Source: Pseudovirgaria hyperparasitica (Eukaryota > Ascomycota > Dothideomycetes > Acrospermales > Acrospermaceae). From it: 64,000 bases of DNA. Of the stretch, positions 12,730 to 24,705 are shown piece by piece. The position numbers were made by a program, and so were the translations under genes. The notes beneath the pieces are model-generated. The model saw only the letters and a list, made by a program, of their open reading frames with translations. It was not told the origin of the DNA and ran no database searches. Every line of letters starts with the position of its first letter. The first letter of the stretch is position 1. The stretch is from positions 872,045 to 936,044 of the forward strand of contig NW_022985561.1 in the NCBI RefSeq assembly GCF_010093815.1, written 5' to 3'.

Positions 12730-14484
12730 TCAATCCATCAACTGGGGCACGCGTCTGCTCCTGGATGTGCCGTCGGCGCGCCTATAACTCATAGCACGAG
12801 CCTCTGGAGCATCGGCATCATCACTGTTGTCGTCGTAAGCAGCCCGGTAATCCTCAGACGCAAGAGTCGGACGCGCGCCCTGTCTCAGTGGCTGGTTTAG
12901 ATGCTTTGTATCAAAGGTATCGGAGTAAGTACGTTTGGCACCCGCATGAGGCGTCTGGGGTGTATATTTGCCTGCATGTCCGTACTGCATATCGTGAGGG
13001 GAAGATGAAAATGAACCGTTCATCTGATATGGAGGCGAGGACATGTCAACCTTGTCGGTTTTGAGTGGCGCCAAAGCATACCCGTTGAGATGAGGGCCTG
13101 GAGCGGAAGTGCTCGGAACTGCAGGCTGCAACGGGGGCATTAGATGTGGCTGTCTATGTACTGATTCGTTGTGATTGTAAGACGGCATCATCGGACTTTG
13201 TGCGGGATACGTTGGTGTATGAGGCTGCTGGTGGAACGAGGGCCGGCTGTAATCTGAAGTAGGGGTAGGATACTCCATGCTTTCGCGGCGCGAGTGAGGA
13301 TGCTGCTCATATCCGTGTTGAGGATAAGATTGATTTTGGTTGTATCCGTATTGCTGGGGCATTATTAGCTGCTGCGGCTGGGGCGGCGGCGGAGGTGGTT
13401 GGGGCTGATATGTCTGAGGAGGTACAGGAGAGTAGGATGTTGACGGAGGTTGCATCATAGATTGAGGCGGTTGGTGCTGTGATGCATACTGGGGTGCGTA
13501 ATGCTGTGGAGGAGCATTGCTGTACTGCGGGACCCCCTGATATTGGGTTGGCTGCGCTGGCGGCGGACCCATTGCCTGGCTGAACGGAGGTTGACAGCCC
13601 TGAGCAATCTCCTGCATCGATGGGCGACGCTGAATAGCGTGATAGGAGTCATGGCTATGAGCAGTTCCAGGTCTCGACACCTCAGCAGTAATTGAGCGCC
13701 TGCTCCGATCAGCGTCGAATTCGTCGTAATCTTTCCCGTCGCCGCCCTTTTCCTCGCGTCTCCTCATACGCACATCGCGACGAATACGTACGCGGCAACC
13801 TTGCTCAGCGATTTCGCGACTCAGGGCGGTACTCTCTGCAAGACCTGGGAACTTCTTGGCACTGAACACAGTAAACGGCTTCGACTTGACTTCCAAGCGG
13901 TGTGTAACATGTGCGTCAATACCAGCAGCTTGCACTTGAATAGCCTGTGATTGATCCACATCCATATCCTTTTGGTCTTTCAATTCCTCGTACAAGGCAA
14001 AGCTCAACCTGTACCTGCCTTCGTGGCGAACAGACAAGTCTGGGAAGATGAAATATCCGGCTGGGTCAGGACGGTCTAGATAAGCCATGCCAGCAACAGG
14101 TGTGCCAGTAAGGACAGGAAAGCTAGCCGGAGCAGGTAGACGGCCTTGAGCGATGGTCCGCGCATTCTCGAGCGTAGCGAACAAGAAGAAGTTGGCACTG
14201 TATGGGAATGTAATTTCTTGCTGATCTGCGCCCTCTCCTTCGTAGACGACTAGTTGGACGATTGGCGGAGGATCGACTGGGCGACGGTCCGCGGAAGCTA
14301 TAGAGTGTTAGGAGATATTCGAATTTTATACAACTGGTAACAGACATTTTGCTCCGGAGCCACATGCTCGAGCACGCTCAGGCTCTTGGATGACCTTGAG
14401 GCGATAGGTGATTTTCCTTCCTTCACGTGTGAATCTGCTCGACTGGCTCTCCTCCTCATTGTGAACACGGATTTCGGTGGCCAT
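12730..14484 (-). CDS. veA: velvet-complex regulator VeA
   Basis: VeA is the light-responsive velvet regulator that bridges VelB and the methyltransferase LaeA. It controls sexual versus asexual development and secondary metabolism, shuttling between cytoplasm and nucleus. The model has two exons, 14484-14346 and 14297-12730, with a 48-base intron (donor GTCTGT, acceptor TAG), giving 568 residues. The usual length is about 570. The velvet domain covers about residues 18-230. It starts RFTREGRKITYRL, crosses the splice at ACGSGAK/SSADRRPVDPPP and continues with YFIFPDLSVRHEGRYRL. A basic stretch, RVRIRRDVRMRRREE, near residues 210-225 resembles a nuclear-localisation signal. The middle is rich in Gln, Pro and Tyr and probably disordered. 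Near the C-terminus QPLRQGARPTLASEDY is a recognisable conserved patch. The start fits well, with the Met just before the conserved N-terminal block. The gene stands isolated between two long non-coding spacers. Confidence 0.96.
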
Positions 14485-17400
14485 TGTTGATCTGATCTGG
14501 AATGGTGAGTGTGGATGTGTGTTCTGGGCCGCTGATTGGAACTAGTGAAAGCATTAGACGCAGAACAGCATTGTACAAGCAAACAGCAAAACGTGTCGTC
14601 GCGATAGATATGCGAAGGAGCACACAAAACAATATGTAAGCTGCAATGTCTGTGGTGGAAAACAGTAGACAAGTATACACGAATGCAACGTAAACATAAA
14701 GCTATATGATATAGTGAGGTCGAGCGTAACCGCTCGGGTGGGAAGACGAAGAACGACGACAGCAGAGACAACTCACCTAATAAACGCGAAGTAACAATAT
14801 GACAACAATCTCTGCTTGACAATCCAACAGTCTAGTTGATATGAAGTGAAGTAGACGCTCTCGAATAGGGCCGGCCGACCGTCTGGTACGTTGCACAATT
14901 GGGGGTGTCCTTCTCAAGCGTCGGCTCAGCGTGATGGTCGTTCAGTACCAAATGATTGCGCGTGGCCGGAGAGCAATGGAGATGAGCTGAGATCCCAGAG
15001 CACCACAATGGATGTGGAGCAGACGAACGCTGCCTACCAACAAAGGCGAGGTCGAAAGGTGAAGTTTGTGAGTATGTACAGAAGAAAGAGAGGAGAGAGC
15101 AGCGGCGAAAGAAGAGGAGATGCAGTGCGCAGTCGACGATGGGCACTAATACTGGGCAGAGGTAAGAGGACGAAGGACAGACGACGGGGACATAAGACGC
15201 GCGAGAGTCGAGAGAGGGGGGGGGAGGGGGGTAGGGGAGGGTGTGAGGGAGAGAAGGGAAGAAGGGAATGGCAGGGCAGGGCAGGGCAGGTTTCGAAATG
15301 ATGGGTAAGTTGAAGGGATAATTGGGGCCTTTGCTGAGCGCGCGGGCTTTCCAATGACTGTCGCTGTCCCGGCGGGCTGGGTATGTCGGGCCTTGGCGTT
15401 TAGCGCTGGCTCCCACGCTCTCTCCAGGCTCTCCTTCACCTGCAGATTTTGGCTGCCTACCCAGCCCAACTATCCACAAATCACCACCACCACCTCTACC
15501 ACAACATCCACACCCACATCCACCACATCGTCCTGCCTCATCCCACTTCCATTCATCGTTCATCTCAAATTACTGCTCACTGTGCTCAGACTTTTTGCTA
15601 TATCAACTCAACCGCACTGTCACTGCGAGCGTCATTTCTGCTTCCCGCATCCCGAGGAACAAGGTCTCACCCCCCCCTGCTCCTCTACCGTCGAACTGAT
15701 CTCCCAGTGTAGTAAACACGGATAGATGAGGCACAGTGAGTAGCTGCATCCTCTCGCTACCTCTTACCACTGGCTAATCATACAGAGCCTGCATGTCCGT
15801 ACTCCGTACCTTCGCCATCAAACTTGTGCATGCCGCATGGCCATCATTGATCATTCTATCTTGCATAGACAACAAGATCCTCTCCATCAAACTTTTAGGC
15901 CGCAACACCGCAAACCCATGTACGCCCATTGGTGCAGCTTCAGAACGCGGTTCTATTCACGGTTCAAGCCATCCCACACTAGCAAACTAGCAATACGCTC
16001 CCGAGCCCAGCCACCGGTCATACATCTCAGCCTCCGCTTGCATTTGTGAAAACACTGTATAAACCTTGAGTCCGTTGGCCATAGCCTGACAAGTCCCGCA
16101 TAAGTCAACACCCTGTACACTTGCAAGATTCCTGTCTGGTGATTGTCATGCCGGATTAGGAAGTAGAGTCTCGGTCTCTTACACAAGCCTTCAAGCCTTG
16201 TCTTGTTGGTTATATAAAGAAGAGGCACGGACTTTTCTCGCTGCTATTTGGACTCGCTAGACGATGGCATGATCCGTCCCGAAGCGGATCTACGCGGATC
16301 AATCGCTAATTACGGTCATACATGAACTGTGAGCTGTTGGACACGGCTATCCATCATGGCAGTCACATTATCTATCTGATTCAAACTTCAATATTCGCAC
16401 ATCACATCTGACTCGCACAAAGCGCCGAGTAAAAGCTTTGCTCCTTGCGCGAGACGCTTGCCTCTAGATCTAGCGCAGTCACTCCTGAAATGTCTCCAGG
16501 TCAATCCAGGCAGTTGTGCTTCGACTCTTATGCTAGCATATGGAAACAATACTGCATCAATACCTTTAGTCGTTAGATCAGATACTCAATAAAACTACAA
16601 GATAGTATCCATCGAGATGAATGGCAATATTTCCTATGCCAAATGTTGCTCCAGGTACGCAGATCACCACTGGAAGGCAACTGCCGGACTCGAGACTAAC
16701 ACCAGTACGGCTACTTGAACGCCAGATACGACTACACGACACATACGATATGTTTCGAGATATATATAATTATGGTATGGCTTGTGTAATGATAGCCATT
16801 GCAAGGCTGGTTTCAGTCTATCACTGATTGCCGTGAAGATCCATCGCTTCGGCTGCTATGCAAATGCGGAAGCGACGTTCCTCACCCTCCAGGATGTATC
16901 CGAGCATTGATGTTTGTATCATCACTACCTATGTAGGGTCTAGATTGTGAACCTAGCAACATCCATGCGCAAGCGTTGGGGACAGAACTTGCAATCGGCT
17001 GTCCGCTAGACATCCACGCTCATAACTAGGGAGGACCATGTTCAGGATTTTAGCCAAGCGAATCCACGAATATCGGTAAAGGTTGCTCATTTCGGAGACC
17101 CTCCCTGATGAAGACTGACGAAGTGTCTTGAACTATACAATCGAGCCGCTTGTTCGGTTGCAGCGCGATCCACAGCGTTCCGTCGTATGCTGGCAAGCAA
17201 GCCCCCGTACGTGGTGGCTTGGCTCTCTTAGACCTGCCGCTGTCTGACATGGAGAAGTCGTCGCTCATCGTCGTCATAGAAGAAGATTTGGCATCACGCG
17301 CAAGCGATACCAAAGATTGTGAGACACAGAGAGAAGCAGGGTAACGGCAAGGACGTGTACCGCTGACTGCTGATCGAACCGTACCCAGAGACCCAAAGAC

Positions 17401-20400
17401 CACCGCCTGAGAGGAATAACGGCTGTCTCCGCCGACGGATGGAAACCAATGACATACTAGGCCGGCATGGTGGGTCTTCCCACGACGGGGCTCCAGGAAG
17501 GGAGAGGCTTCAAACTTTCTGATGGAGTGGCCGACCCTTGGGCGCAGGATGGTTTTACACTTGTCCTGTTGCAGCATGGCACGTTATGCCGATGCCGCGC
17601 TATCTTCATCACCCTGGCGCCCTGACATGGAATATCCATGCTCGTTGCCCATATGCTATAAGCACTAGACGACTCCACTGCTTCCAAGGTCCCCTTCCGC
17701 GAACTCCTCATATGTATTAATATTGCACCCTTTCAGCCTTGGCGTTTCCATTCATCCCTCATTGGACACTGTCCTCGAGCCTCTCTTGGGTCCGGAATGC
17801 TTCTTTACCTTTGCATTGGCTACCTGGCATGTTCACCCGTGGGTCATATGCGCCGTTTGATCGACACCACTATTAGAACGTCAGTAATGATGTTTTGCTT
17901 TGCAGGTATATATATCAGCATGAAAAACAAACCTGCCTTACACAATGAGGACATGCGGAGGAATCATGGCGTGTGACTTGTAGCATTAATCAATCTTGTC
18001 TATTGACCGGGGTATACCGAACCAGACTCTCGATGATGTAATCCTCCTCAAAGCTTGTCTGCAGACAGATCTACTTGGCAGACCATCTTTTGCCATTGAA
18101 AAGGTGATACCGTAGTGTAGCAGCTTACATCCATCAACATCTGAATTATAGTATTCCTCTCGTGCTAGTCGTATCTTTGCATCCACGAGACATGTGTCCC
18201 TCCGCATTATCTAGGCCTTTCCACCTCAGCCACTCCATTCGACAGAAGCCTTAACCCCTCAACACAAACAATCTTCTAGAACGATTTCACGTAGAGACTA
18301 TCAAGGTTACTGCTTTCTACGCAGACCAGAAGTATCAACACGTGGTGCAGTCAACTTTGCACGCCTGAGAAACCTTGTGGGCCGACTTGAGCATTACCTC
18401 GCATACGCACTTGATGTTGTGACACACCTGATTCGGCCTGCTTGAGCAGGTCGTCCCACCATACCTCACCGGATTAGCTGCGACCGTCAACACTCGCATA
18501 TCTGAGGTGCACGCATCATACAAATCCATAGTGGAGCCCCTCCTCACCGCTCGCAGGACGAACGATAGCAGCAGCGTCGGCACCTGGCATACGTCGTTAT
18601 ACCACAACTTTCTCACATTGGCTCCGGCCATAATCACTGCTGAACGTCGTCCTCGTCCACAAGAGAGACGGACGGCCGTCGCTGCACCACCATACGAACG
18701 ACACTGGGAACACAGGGCGAAAATGCCTATCGGCACAGACAGCCGCAGAACATCAGACCATTTTCCCCGTCCCCGTCAGTTTCCCCCCTATAGGTCCAGC
18801 CCTACCGTCCGTCATACGGTTATGGGACGCCATTGGGAATTCCAGAGTGCGGGTGATGGTTCCGTGACCAAGTTCAGGGAGTTAGTTGCTTCGACACAGT
18901 ACTACGAACTTAGTAACTGGGTGGAACCCTCCCATTGTGTCACTTACATGTACCTAGGGGGTTGGGGAGCGACACCCACCACTGACTCAAGGCCATAGAC
19001 TGGGAAGACGAGCGAGTTCGCGTGCTACCGGCGTTTCTTTCGCGAAAGGGTCTGTAGGCGCCAATAATGGCGCCAGTATGAGTTTCAAGAGACTTCCTCA
19101 GGGCATGCAGGCGTGAAGGCTCCCACGGCTTGAAACTCGTTTGTTACGTTCAAACAATGGAGATCAGCTCACTTTCGGATCACACAACGCACGGATCGCA
19201 TACGCCTTACGAGACCCTCGCAGCGCCTACTCGTCGGAAGAGGGATCATCACAGAATCGTCATATAGGAACACTCTTCGGCATCGAGGCTGGGCAGTATC
19301 ACTGACCACTTCTTGGTAGGGAGCTCTCGAGACGACAAAGCAAGACTAACCGGCGACTATCAGGAGCCTGTAGTAGCACACGGGCTCCACTCTTGAGATA
19401 AAACAACTATGGGTCTGCAAACATCCAGGCCATAATTACAGGCTCTCCATACATCTTCCAGATCAGGATAAACCATCCGTCTTACCGTGTTTAACTCCCC
19501 AGTAATCAGTCTCGACACGTGCGATCGACAACCTTCTACGACTAACCTCACACAATCACGAGTCAGAACTCTCCAACCATCCCCCAAATCGTTTTCGTTC
19601 TCAGCCGTCAGGAACCCCCAAAACCCTTCAGAAAATCCCCGTCACACTGTCTGTGCAAAGCCCCCTCCCATTCCCCCACCGCTGTGTTTTTTCAGCCTCG
19701 AAAAGCTCCAGCCTTCCACAGTCCCACATTCTTTCTCCCAAACTTCTCGCTCTCATCCGACAACAATCCGCATTGCGTTACCCCATACACAGCAAAACAT
19801 TGCCGTTCTGTGTGCCAAACACCTATCCCCCGTCCCGTCATGTCATGTCAACATATCAACCCGTCAATCAACCCCACTGAACTCGCTCTCCACCAACCCA
19901 CCGACTTCGCACCACACACATTCCTTGTCCCACACGCTCCATATGCCGTGTCCAGACGCACTGCCGCGCCCTTTCCCCCCGTCGTACGCGCGGGAATGCG
20001 GCAGAGTGCTGCCGGGCATGTTCGAGATGGTCGGCGATATGCAAGGGATGCCGGTGCAGCGAAGGAATTCTGATACGTGAAGCGGAGCCCGATTCGACGT
20101 GGGGACTTGGGTTGGGTTGGGCCGGATAGCTGCGTTGGCTTGGGCTCTTTATACATATGTTGTTTCTGGTTTGTGTTGGGGGGTTGTACGGTCGGTGTAG
20201 TTGGGCGTGATTGGGTTTGGATGGGGTGTCGGTGTGGGGGAGTGGAGGGGGAGTCGTACTGATTGTGTATGTTTCAGAAGGGTGGATTCTGGTATGGTAC
20301 GATTTGGCATTCGTGTGGTTGTTCGCTTGCTTTCTGATAGGATAGAGGGAGGTTGTACGGGTTTTCTTTGCGGGAGAATGTTCTCGATTGTGGATGGGAG

Positions 20401-23400
20401 AAGGTTGTGAGATGGGAGTCTTGCATCGGGCATACCTTCCTGTCTGGAAAGCGTTAGGCATGGGTTTGAGATTGTATGGTTTGTTGTCTACTCTATATGG
20501 TTTATGTTCGTCTATACCTCGTCGTTTGTAAGATACATACGCTCATGATATCCGTCCGACTGAACACGTACGTGCTCACCAACTGTGGAATTCATCGTTG
20601 CGAAGACCACATCTGCCATCACTACGCCTTTAAGACTCCACCAACCTATCATCCTCATCGAACCACCTCACCGTCCCCTCAGACCTCCCCAGCTCCAACT
20701 ACAACGCCCTAATACCACGACAAGTCACTACCAAAACCTCCTGTCTGGCCCCACCGTCCATCGACCCCAGCATACGCACCGCAATACAACACTCGCACGC
20801 GCTCCAGACTCCATAACTCATATAAATCCAGGTTTGATGAGAATATAGACTTGGGCACGTTGTAGTGATTAGTGCATACTCGAGCAACGAACCCTCCCTA
20901 CCATCTCGTCTCCATATCTTGCGTGTCCCTGGGTATGACATATCGTCGTAGCTAGGTCGTCTCATGTGGTCGGATTGATCTAGGCCAGTGCCATGAGACT
21001 TTAAGCCAGCAATGAAGGCATAGCATGCTGTTGCCTCCGATCCCTCAAAGAACTCCTGTGCAGGGCATCAATATGAGACGCCCTCAAGGCGCGTTGAGCT
21101 CGACATACACTTGCCGTCAACCTCGGCAGGTAGTAAGAGATCACTCTCTGCCCCGTAGTCTACTTCCGCAAATCCGTCGTATGGATACGGAATAGTATCC
21201 ACCAGGCTCGAAATCCGGTTGTCTGATAGCCAAGTCAAACAAGCAAAGACGATGTTGGGTTTGCTGTGTGCATCTGCTGTCGACTCATCACCTTAGGCGG
21301 CTCTTCGTCTCTGTTGTAGTGTCGCTTTGGGCTAATGTTAAGTGTGTAGTAGTTTTCGTACCCGACAATCCCTTCTTTTTTTGCTCTCCCGAAGGAAGGA
21401 CACTTCTCGTGGAAATCGGTATTGGGAGATGTGCGTGGATCGTCGAAAGAGGATTTGAAAATCGAGGAGAAAGGAAATCGTATCTTTGGAGGACGATAGT
21501 CTGCTATAGTGGTATACTACAGTACTACACGATAAAATGCAGAACCTGTGCAACATCTCGACATTAGAGACCAAAACTATGCGCCCAAAAGCGACGAAAA
21601 TTAGACTATCAAGTTCAAACACCGTAGGTCCAAAGACAAAAGACGGAGCAAAGCCTACTAGAAGTAACTCACTCTCACGAATTGGGGCGATAGATAGGCA
21701 ACAACAGTTTTCGTTGGGGTACAAAATCAAATACAAGAAAACGATTCTCTTATAATCAGTGGCATTGTTCTCTGTCTGCCTCGCAGGTCATAAACCACCA
21801 AAATACGCAAACTATGATGCTACACAGCTACATATCACCGCATCTCCCTTCGCGGTATACTAAATATCTGAAGGTTGTTCAGAGAAGGGATATGGCCCGT
21901 TAGGGATTGTCTCTTAGTACGCGTGCTCCATGAGCTGCCTCATCACCAACAGAGCTATCGTACCAGCCACCCTGTGTACCGCTCACGGGCCTCCATTGAA
22001 GCTATGTGCAACGTACGTTGGTATTATAGTTGTAGTCGAGATCATCATGTCTTCGAGCGGGTGTTCCCAATCTGTAGTGCCTATGCAGGCGATCAGACGG
22101 AGGATCAACAGGCCTTCGTTGACTCTGGAACCACGCAAGGGTCTAGTAGCAACGATCTGACCGTCGGTAGCCCTGACTGAGAGTATTGGGCCCTAGAGTA
22201 GCTTGATGATAGGGCATGTGGTATGGTTCTGTAGTAGTAGTCTCTAGCTCTAGGGCACTCGCAGGGTATTTTCTGCCAGCGACGCTAGGACGGTTTATTG
22301 TTGATCCGTCCCGTCTCTACCTCCTTTGTGAACAACACGCTGTTCTGCCCACTGCTCGAGTCCACAACTCTTATTTTATATATCTGCGTAGCGGGCCACG
22401 GTAAGTTTGGAACGATGCAATGTGTTGTATGGACGATTGCAGGAGGTCATGATGAGTCCTAGTAGGGTGTCAATCATGTACTAGCAATCATGAAAAGATT
22501 TACGTCGTACTTGCTGTTGAGTGTTTTCTTGTGCTTGGTGTATTTTTCTGCGAAGTTTTTTTTCTTGTGCCTCGTTGATGTTTATGCTTTATGGTAGGTC
22601 GTCGAGTGTTTGATCCGAGCGATCAGTGCGAACGGGGGATGTAAGAGCATGGATTTGTGGATCATCGAAGTAGGATCTAGGGTTCTGAGGAGGATGCCAG
22701 ATGCAAAGGACGTAAGAGCATGGATGAAATGGACAGGGCAAGTGCAGATGGTGGACGCGTCGACGCTCTCGACTATCGTTCAATTAAGGCCCTTGTCGTC
22801 CAGTCTGCAATCCGCCCTCATGGGTATGCCCTCGGCAAAAACAAAACGACTCCAAGGCTAGAGAAGAGATCGAAGCCTCTCGCAAGCATAGAAGCCTCAC
22901 TATTAGGAAGCGATGGTATAGCGAGATAGCAAGCTGTGCCCGGCGCCTGGACAGCCCAAGACGCTCCCTCGTCTGGCCCGCTTAGGGGCTGTGCCCTGGC
23001 AAGGACACGACACTGAACGCTGAATGCTCCTATCTTCCCAGCGAGCATCAAGCTCTCCTACCCCTCTATACTACCCCTCTCTATGTTAAAGACACCTTTG
23101 CAATAGGGAGTACTTCGGCATAAGCCCAGTCCTATAGGCTTTTCGCGGAGGGGTTTCGTGGTACTCTATCTGGTGTTCTTGCAGATCTGCTCTCGTTGCA
23201 GACAGCAAGGTGGGCTCTCAATGCTCTGCCCGGGAGCTCGCGCATGCTGACTCACCCCCTCAAGTATTTATTGAACCTCACACGTACTGTTCAACGATAA
23301 CTTGAACAACAACTTTTGTGACAACACATTCTGTTTTCTCAAGTTACACACTATCAAAACACTTTCAATCATCTTTCTCAATCATCTTCAAGATGATTTC

Positions 23401-24705
23401 TTTCGCCACAGTCATCTGTGGACCTTGGGGCCGCTCCCAGAGCACCCCTTCCTCAACGGTGGCCGTATACAGGCCCCTGCGTCCCTGCCACCGCCTTTCG
23501 GTGGTGGCAGAGGCGCGACGGGTAGAACGGTCGGTTGGGAAGGGGTTCCTGGGGCGGAAAAAGGTAAGGAAAGAGAAGGAGAAGAAGGAGGAGGTGAAGG
23601 GTTTGGGAGGGAAGGGGTGGTGGAGGAACAAGTGGGACATGGAGAAGTTGAGGATGAGCAGGGCTCACAAGTAGATAGACACAACAGGTAGGTCTCCCCG
23701 ACATTCATTTGGCACTTTCAGCACCTTATATAGTTCCCCTGGGCATCGGTAGATAGTGGAGTCAAAGTCCTATGCGCGGCGTCCTCGTCGCGACTCTGGA
23801 GACTTCTGTAACCATGAAGGTTCAGATGAGCTGACAGCGCAAGGCACCTGTATGATAGTTGTAGATAGAACAAATATACTTGACTTGACAATCACATTCT
23901 ACTATAGCCATCAGAGCTTTAGCAGGTTCTTCCGTTCTGGCCGTTGTGAACATGTGATGGCATCTTGACAGCAGCAGAAGGAGCGGTACAAGACACGTTG
24001 CAAAACAACTTGAAAACTTATGAAAAAGCAGTTCTCTTATGATAGGTACACGAGGAAACTACTACCCAATAGTATAAGACGCGTTTCCTCCTGCTAATGC
24101 ATCTATGATATGAGATATCCAGTAGCCTAGAGAGCGATTTTGCTTAACTCTGAACCCCAAAAACTCATTAGAGAACAGCGTCAAATCAAGTCCTCTACGT
24201 GATCTTATCCTATATTACCGGTATCCAACGCACTTGGAGGCGATTCCTCGACTCGCAATCACCTTAAATACTGTTTATCCATCACCCAGAACGCCGTTGA
24301 CTCACGCCTGTTGAACCAGATAATGTACGCAAAGCACCTTAAAATCCGCTTTCTCTACGCTTCTATTCTAAGGAATGACCTATCCAGATATCGTACGAGT
24401 CCTTGTCCTATCCTCGACTACCTAAAATCTGCTCTCGAGCGGTCCGTAAATCCATCTTCGCCTCGGTGCACACAGCGGGAACGCAGGATTACGTAACACA
24501 AAAGACGAAAATATAGTAATGGGCACAAAAATCAACAAGCATAGATGATATCCAAAGTGCCAAAAAGAGTCAAAGACAGCAAAGTGTTTATATGAATATA
24601 TGTACATAACGAACAAAATCCCTTCAGAATGTAGGTACAACCAGTATCAAGTATTCAACGATCAGAATCCCCTTTCCTCAATTTTACGTGTCTTGATCGT
24701 CCCAT
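14485..24705. other. 10.2-kb spacer between veA and the AA9 gene
   Basis: No gene in this spacer can be recognised with confidence. The first kilobase is probably veA promoter and leader: read on the minus strand it is strongly pyrimidine-rich at about 15180-15290. Open frames at 17050-17577 (-) and 18507-18998 (+) are long but lack family motifs. Around 19480-20080 the + strand is C-rich, and from about 20090 to 20410 it is G/T-rich, a sharp skew flip. A 14-base direct repeat, GTAAGAGCATGGAT, starts at about 22641 and 22711. The best coding candidate is at 23393-23674, listed separately. Confidence 0.55.
23393..23674 (+). CDS. possible small basic protein, unrecognised
   Basis: The ATG at 23393 follows about 100 bases of CA-, AAC- and TCATC-rich, G-poor sequence (23285-23392), which looks like a fungal 5' leader, ending in TCAAG just before the start. 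The frame encodes 93 residues. It starts MISFATVICGPWGRS and has a very basic, Lys/Glu/Arg-rich second half. No domain is recognised. A GTAAGG near 23565 could be a splice donor, which would change the C-terminus. A competing + frame is also open here, so the reading frame is uncertain. I include it because of the leader-like upstream sequence, not because of homology. Confidence 0.3.
   Translation: MISFATVICGPWGRSQSTPSSTVAVYRPLRPCHRLSVVAEARRVERSVGKGFLGRKKVRKEKEKKEEVKGLGGKGWWRNKWDMEKLRMSRAHK

Noticed and set aside
14832-15563. A 243-codon minus frame upstream of veA.
   Set aside because: It is a Pro/Ser/Leu-rich reading of the pyrimidine tract in the veA promoter or leader, and the frame is also open in other registers.
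15950-15990. A GGTTCAAGCC string resembling a tRNA B-box.
   Set aside because: No A-box at the right distance and no cloverleaf pairing could be seen.
17050-17577. A 175-codon minus frame in the veA-AA9 spacer.
   Set aside because: It has no recognised motif, no leader-like upstream sequence, and the + strand is partly open too; I found no supporting evidence.
18507-18998. A 163-codon + frame.
   Set aside because: It has no family motif and no convincing start or splice context, so it is likely chance.
19487-20461. Overlapping frames in the skew-flip region.
   Set aside because: The frames are long only because C-rich or G/T-rich sequence lacks stop codons; composition explains them.
22641-22725. 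Two copies of GTAAGAGCATGGAT about 70 bases apart.
   Set aside because: It is a short isolated direct repeat with no inverted ends or target-site pattern, so it is not a mobile element.
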